Source: Carex sylvatica
Taxonomy: Eukaryota > Streptophyta > Magnoliopsida > Poales > Cyperaceae
Direction of reading: 5' to 3'
Assembly (NCBI GenBank): GCA_964058845.1
Contig: CAXKVR010000636.1
Span: forward strand, 1-24,280
Length of the DNA stretch: 24,280 bases
Positions 20,630 to 24,280 of this stretch are shown one piece after another; positions within the stretch are counted from its first letter, which is position 1; every line of letters begins with the position of its first letter. The position numbers were made by a program, and so were the translations under genes. The notes beneath the pieces were generated by a model. It ran no database searches and had not been told where the DNA came from. It saw nothing but the letters and a program-made list of their open reading frames with translations.

Positions 20630-20883
20630 ATAACACATCCTAATTAATAAGAAAAATACTTGAATGCCAATATTTGCATATAACACATCCTAATTTATAT
20701 AACATATTCTTTATAATTGCCAATATTCACTCTAACACATCCTAATTGAATACTTGAATGCTAATTTATATAACACATCATAAATAATACATCCTAATTT
20801 ATATAACACAGTCTTTATGAGTGCCAATATTCGCTCTACACATGTTGCTTCTCCCAACATTCGCTCTACACATGTTGCTTCGC
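20630..20883. repeat. AT-rich repeat block ending in a 30-bp tandem repeat
   Basis: ATATAACACATCCTAATT and close variants recur at least four times between 20630 and 20815, as do GCCAATATT and TACTTGAATGC. The end of the block is a clean tandem duplication with a 30-bp period (20824-20853 and 20854-20883). Each unit contains ATTCGCTCTACACATGTTGC, with three differences near the edges. The overlapping minus-strand open frame (20732-21058) is mostly a translation of this repeat. Confidence 0.75.
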
Positions 20884-22506
20884 CCTTATACAAAGAATTT
20901 ACACATCTTAAATCCAAGAAAATATCATTACATCTCAATACAAAAATGAAAACATTGTACCATACAAAAGATATCAATGCAGGAAAAAAAATCCTTATCA
21001 TAACAAAAGAAAAAGAAAAATTCCATCTTAAATACAACGATTTGATTATGCTTTCCATATCATAACAAATGAAATCAGAAATTCAGGATTCTATTCAATT
21101 TTTGTCTTTGTACCCCAAATACCAGTTGCTTTGTTTTTTGTTTTGATATTTGGTGCTGATATGGTATAGGTACAGTAACATTACTACATAAGACAAGTGA
21201 CCTTGATATATTCATTTATATTTTGCATGCTCTTGTTTCATATTCTTTGTCAATAGACCCCTTTAATTTACTTATTTTACAGAAATGCCCTTTATTGTTT
21301 TATTTTACTGCTAGGACAATACTACTCATTATTTTACACATGTTCGTCAAAACTAAACTTATTCTTATGCCCTGCTCACTATGCTAGTTAGATTAAGTAA
21401 ACTGAGTACATCAATTTTTATGTAAATATATAGGTGTAATGCATATGAATGTATAGCTATTAAATACATAGGTTTTACCTTAAACAAATCAGCACATGTT
21501 CCAAATTGGACCTAACCATATCAATCCAGAGGTTGATCTGGATACCAGGAAGCAAAAAACATAGTAAGTTAACTTGTAATTAGCATTTTTGAGGGATTGA
21601 TTAAGAGTGAGATTGCAGATTTTTTTTTTTGGGACTGATTAAGAGGAGATGTGAAAATTACTAATTAGACCTTGCAATTAGCAATTTAGCAGTATTATTG
21701 TAAATAAGAGATGAAGACAATGAATACTATATACTGGAGAATTAAAACTTGTCTGGGGGTCAGTAAACAGTTTTTATTTCAGCATGGGTGTTTTTGGAAA
21801 GTACTGATTTGAAATTTTGAATTCTTCGAGACAAGATAAAATTCTAACCTATGACAATTTGAAAATAGAGGATGAACTAACCCATGTGCATGTGTCTTGC
21901 ATAGAGATGAAGAGATGAATAAATGGGTCTAACACCTTTTACCAGATGCACCTATTTTAGCTGGGTTTTGCTAGAGGTGCAGCACATATCTGGTTTCAGT
22001 GTTGATCTTTTCATGTAAAATAAAAAATAAACTCACAATCACTATGTATACTATATTGATCAAGATCCAGAAGAAATAAAGTGAATTGCTGACATGTATA
22101 TATTTGTATGTGTGTTCAGGAATCAGCACAAACCATATAAAATTCGGGTAATGGTGTATAAATGGAGAGTTTTCAAAATAACCTAAAGAAGATTCATTAT
22201 CTTGGTCAAAGATTCATCTCCAGCACCAAAAGCTGGTTTTTTTGTTCAATTAAACAAATTGCATCTTCCTAAATTTAAATGAATTTCTTTAAAAAAATCT
22301 ATTTCAATAGAAACTAAGTAGGAATTGCATGTACTGCTACTTTTTCTAGATTGTTAAATCCCAAGATTCCATTTTCACTTGGTATATGTACGATTTGCAT
22401 TCCAATTACACAACCAAGAAAATAATCTCTGTCATTTTACTATGGGATCACTGGACCAAAAAGATTATAATTAACTTATTCCAGCAAACAAATTCATAGT
22501 ACATAC
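20884..22506. other. gene-poor AT-rich stretch
   Basis: No recognisable coding family. On the minus strand, 21537-21479 has exon-like borders (TATCCAG before, AAG/GTAAAA after) and is open in one frame, with a sequence I do not recognise. Splice-like ends also occur elsewhere in this stretch, so I do not call a gene. Confidence 0.3.
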
Positions 22507-22585
22507 CTTAGGAATGAGAGTGTCATCTTCATCAAGAATATAAGCTAGGCCACATGTTATGCCGGCAGCGACAATTATTCCAACC
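22507..22585 (-). pseudogene. orphan exon of ferredoxin-dependent glutamate synthase (Fd-GOGAT)
   Basis: The minus-strand segment 22585-22507 is preceded by a good acceptor (TTTTTTTCAACAG) and followed by a good donor (AAG/GTATGT). In frame it encodes 26 residues, of which [15 protein letters not shown] is the block I know from near the C-terminus of plant Fd-GOGAT (usually GRNVAAGMTGG just before it). Here the preceding residues read [11 protein letters not shown], so the conserved Arg-Asn, Met and one Gly are changed. A real gene would need about thirty more exons. None is seen on either side, neither the preceding MTGGCVVVLGK-type exon nor the following VNKEIVKIQRV-type exon. It is best explained as a captured or left-over exon. 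Retained splice sites show a DNA-level copy, not a processed one. Confidence 0.7.
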
Positions 22586-23059
22586 CTGTTGAAAAAAATA
22601 TTATAATAATTAGAACCATATTATGAAACAAATAAAAGATACTTTAGAAATTAGAACCACTGTACCAGTTGAACCGATACCCCAGTTACCAGTAGAACCT
22701 ACTTCCCTACTACAACTATTTTTATTCCATAGCTCGGTACCATTCGTACCGTCTAGTATCCAGTGACCAGTGCCTTGATACTTCACTATAGAAATCAATA
22801 TAACCACGATCCCATTAAGTATTGTGGGAAGGCACCGAGCTCGCTGGTAGCCAGTCGATACTGGCTCTTAAGGTGGTACAATCATTAGCACACTGTCATG
22901 TCCTTTTACCACCCCCATGATACTTACTGTACTCCCTCTTTTTTGAACCTACATTTATATGCTAATCAGGTGTTTGAAAAAATAGAAATAGATAAATTTA
23001 CTAATCACAAACTTAATGATAAGGAACTAATCAAACACATTGATATAAGGTACTCTGAT
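22586..23059. repeat. GTACC/CCAGT-rich repeat relic and flanking spacer
   Basis: Between 22662 and 22877 the motifs GTACCAGT, TTACCAGT, GGTACCATT, CGTACC and CCAGTCGATACTGG recur, and the block starts TGTACCA and ends TGGTACA in inverse. Similar GGTACC/CCAGTA motifs occur in FIO1 intron 5 (1086-1195). TACTCCCTCTTTTTT at 22929 resembles a Stowaway-type end, but I found no partner. No gene is recognised. Confidence 0.35.
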
Positions 23060-23097
23060 GTCATTTCAGCGAGCACCTGTCATTTCAGCGAGCACCT
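23060..23097. repeat. perfect 19-bp tandem duplication
   Basis: GTCATTTCAGCGAGCACCT occurs twice head to tail with no mismatch. It lies between the inverted ends CAGGTGTTTGA (22968) and TCAAACACCAG (near 23111), which may mark a small mobile element of about 150 bp. Confidence 0.9.
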
Positions 23098-23372
23098 TGA
23101 ATGCACATAATCAAACACCAGTATACAACTTAAAAAACTAAACAAAATGTACAACAAGGAACTAATTTTGAGAATTTGACCGGATAATCATAGTAGATCT
23201 TGAGAATTAGAATTAATTTTGTCAGACCAATTGATACAAAAGAACCTTCGCTCATTATTAAAGCAAATTTTAGAACATAAATTATGAATCCACGTAAAAG
23301 AAGAGAAGAAAAATGATACATGTGAGAGTTACTTGAAAGGAGGCAAACATCTCTTCCTTTCGTGAATCTCAC

Positions 23373-23625
23373 CTAGCAAGCATCGAATCTCACCTTGCAA
23401 GTTTTCGACGGGACTTGACAGGGTGAGTGGGATCGGAACAGAGAGCGCTGGAGAAGAAGCGATCGAGGTTGGTGTTGGAGAAGGGCTCTGGTTGTGCTTG
23501 CTTAGAGAGTTGAGAGAGAGGGTTTCAATTTGGTTTTGAAACAAAAACGCTAAGTAGAAGAACTCTCGGTTTGAGTCCAATAAGATTCAACACACAGATT
23601 AGGTAGAGAAAAAGAGAACGGAGCT
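23373..23625 (-). other. 5'-leader-like block with tandem splice donors (possible first exon)
   Basis: Read on the minus strand, this is pyrimidine-rich and free of ATG (AAACCCTCTCTCTCAACTCT, CTTCTCCAACACCAACCTCG), like a plant untranslated leader. It sits just downstream of a TATA-like ATTTAAAAG (23631-23623). It ends in two alternative donors 21 bp apart, TTGCAAG/GTGAGATTC (exon end 23394) and TTGCTAG/GTGAGATTC (exon end 23373). The next splice-competent segment on the same strand is the orphan Fd-GOGAT exon about 800 bp away. The open frame across it has no ATG. Whether it is transcribed cannot be told from sequence. Confidence 0.4.
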
Positions 23626-24013
23626 TTTAAATCCAATAAGGTTCAGCACCGTCCGATCTGTATTAAGATATGTGCGACCATTCACGCACGGATATTCAAG
23701 TAGAGTGCACGCATCTTAATTTGGATCGAATGGTCAATGAGTAATCCAACCAAAGGACCATCTGGACCTCTCTGAGTTCAGAGGAAAAAAAAAGAAAAAA
23801 AAGAGAGGAGTCCGTTAGTAATTAGAACAACACATCATCTATCAAACGGTTCAGATTTAAAGTGTGTATAGCCTTTCGATCTTTCAATATTTTGTCGCCT
23901 TGATGGATGGGTAAATAAAAATAAAATTTCATCAAATTTCGCTGCCGGAAAATAAATTCAGTGCTATTTAATTTCAACAGTTTCGATCGACCAACAAACG
24001 ATGTGTTTACGTA

Positions 24014-24089
24014 CGTCTTCATTAACTCACAAAGCAAGAGTTTATGAAACATAGAACAACAATTCTTGATTTGTGAGTTAATAAAGACG
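24014..24089. repeat. 76-nt foldback hairpin
   Basis: CGTCTTCATTAACTCACAAA (24014-24033) and the following bases pair with TTTGTGAGTTAATAAAGACG (24070-24089). The stem is about 29 bp with about four mismatches and the loop about 18 nt. Size and near-perfect pairing would suit a small MITE or a young microRNA-like precursor. No known microRNA was recognised. Confidence 0.55.
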
Positions 24090-24231
24090 CACTGATAAGC
24101 ATAAATTATATACATATTCGATCTAGTTTTCATCATGAAATAATACCAAATATCTTGTATTTTGAATATAAAGAGAATAGAATACACATAGAATCAAGTT
24201 ACTGCATTTGTTTGGTTTTAATTTGCAGGAG

Positions 24232-24261
24232 ATGAAGAAAAATGAAGAAAAATGAAGAAAA
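24232..24261. repeat. (ATGAAGAAAA)3 tandem repeat
   Basis: Three perfect 10-bp units are followed by a partial fourth at the window edge. An acceptor-like TAATTTGCAG/GAGATGAAG (AG at 24227-24228) lies just upstream on the plus strand, so an exon could begin here and continue outside the window. This is unproven. Confidence 0.6.
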
Positions 24262-24280
24262 ATGTCCAGTGCGGACGCAC

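Noticed and set aside
20732..21058. 108-aa minus-strand open frame
   Set aside because: It is composed of the local tandem repeats (GEATCVER twice, LYKL twice) and AT-rich flank, with no recognisable domain.
22507..22585. Active Fd-GOGAT gene at the right edge
   Set aside because: No preceding or following exon is found within 1.5 kb on either side, and conserved residues are changed.
22929..22960. Stowaway MITE start (TACTCCCTC)
   Set aside because: No matching inverted end or TA duplication was found downstream.
23329..23580. 83-aa minus-strand open frame in the leader-like block
   Set aside because: The frame has no ATG (it begins at TTG). It is better explained as an untranslated leader with donor sites.
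23822..24187. 121-aa minus-strand open frame
   Set aside because: AT-rich composition (Ile/Tyr/Phe/Lys/Asn), overlaps the foldback hairpin, no family motif; probably chance.

Overview
The window is nuclear DNA from a flowering plant. It has GT-AG introns of 90-700 bp with AT-rich interiors, a chloroplast plastocyanin with a two-part thylakoid transit peptide, a plastid-targeted FolD, and many short non-autonomous transposable elements in introns and spacers. I cannot name the species from sequence alone.

Layout. (1) 205-3865, minus strand: an eight-exon METTL16/FIONA1-type RNA m6A methyltransferase (455 aa). Its last intron is GC-AG and carries a tRNA-derived SINE with a 10-bp target-site duplication. 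(2) 3866-4559: a compact divergent promoter. (3) 4560-7844, plus strand: a five-exon bifunctional methylenetetrahydrofolate dehydrogenase/cyclohydrolase with a plastid-type leader (368 aa). (4) 7845-9642: spacer with a palindromic MITE and a retroposon tail. (5) 9643-12073, plus strand: a two-exon secreted subtilase (778 aa). (6) 12074-14275: spacer with two related palindromic MITEs. (7) 14276-17083, minus strand: a five-exon CDC20-type APC/C activator (453 aa), rather diverged, with a Tourist-like MITE in its second intron. (8) 17084-18469: spacer with the CDC20 and plastocyanin promoters. (9) 18470-18940, plus strand: intronless plastocyanin (156 aa). (10) 18941-24280: gene-poor, AT-rich DNA with a CACTA-like element, tandem repeats, one orphan exon of ferredoxin-dependent glutamate synthase with intact splice signals, an untranslated-leader-like block and a 76-nt foldback.

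How the genes relate. The five intact genes do not form a pathway cluster, as is normal in plants. The divergent pair FIO1/FOLD is the only arrangement with a conceivable functional link: FolD feeds the one-carbon pool that supports methionine and S-adenosylmethionine (SAM), and FIO1 uses SAM to methylate RNA. This link is inference. No undescribed multi-gene system is evident. The most unusual signals are the GC-AG intron with its SINE, the in-frame duplication across the FIO1 stop codon, the orphan glutamate synthase exon downstream of a leader-like block, and the palindromic MITE family.

Exon joins were derived by hand. In all five genes every junction keeps the reading frame, and total CDS lengths are multiples of three. 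Domain calls rest on recognition of family motifs, not on a database search.
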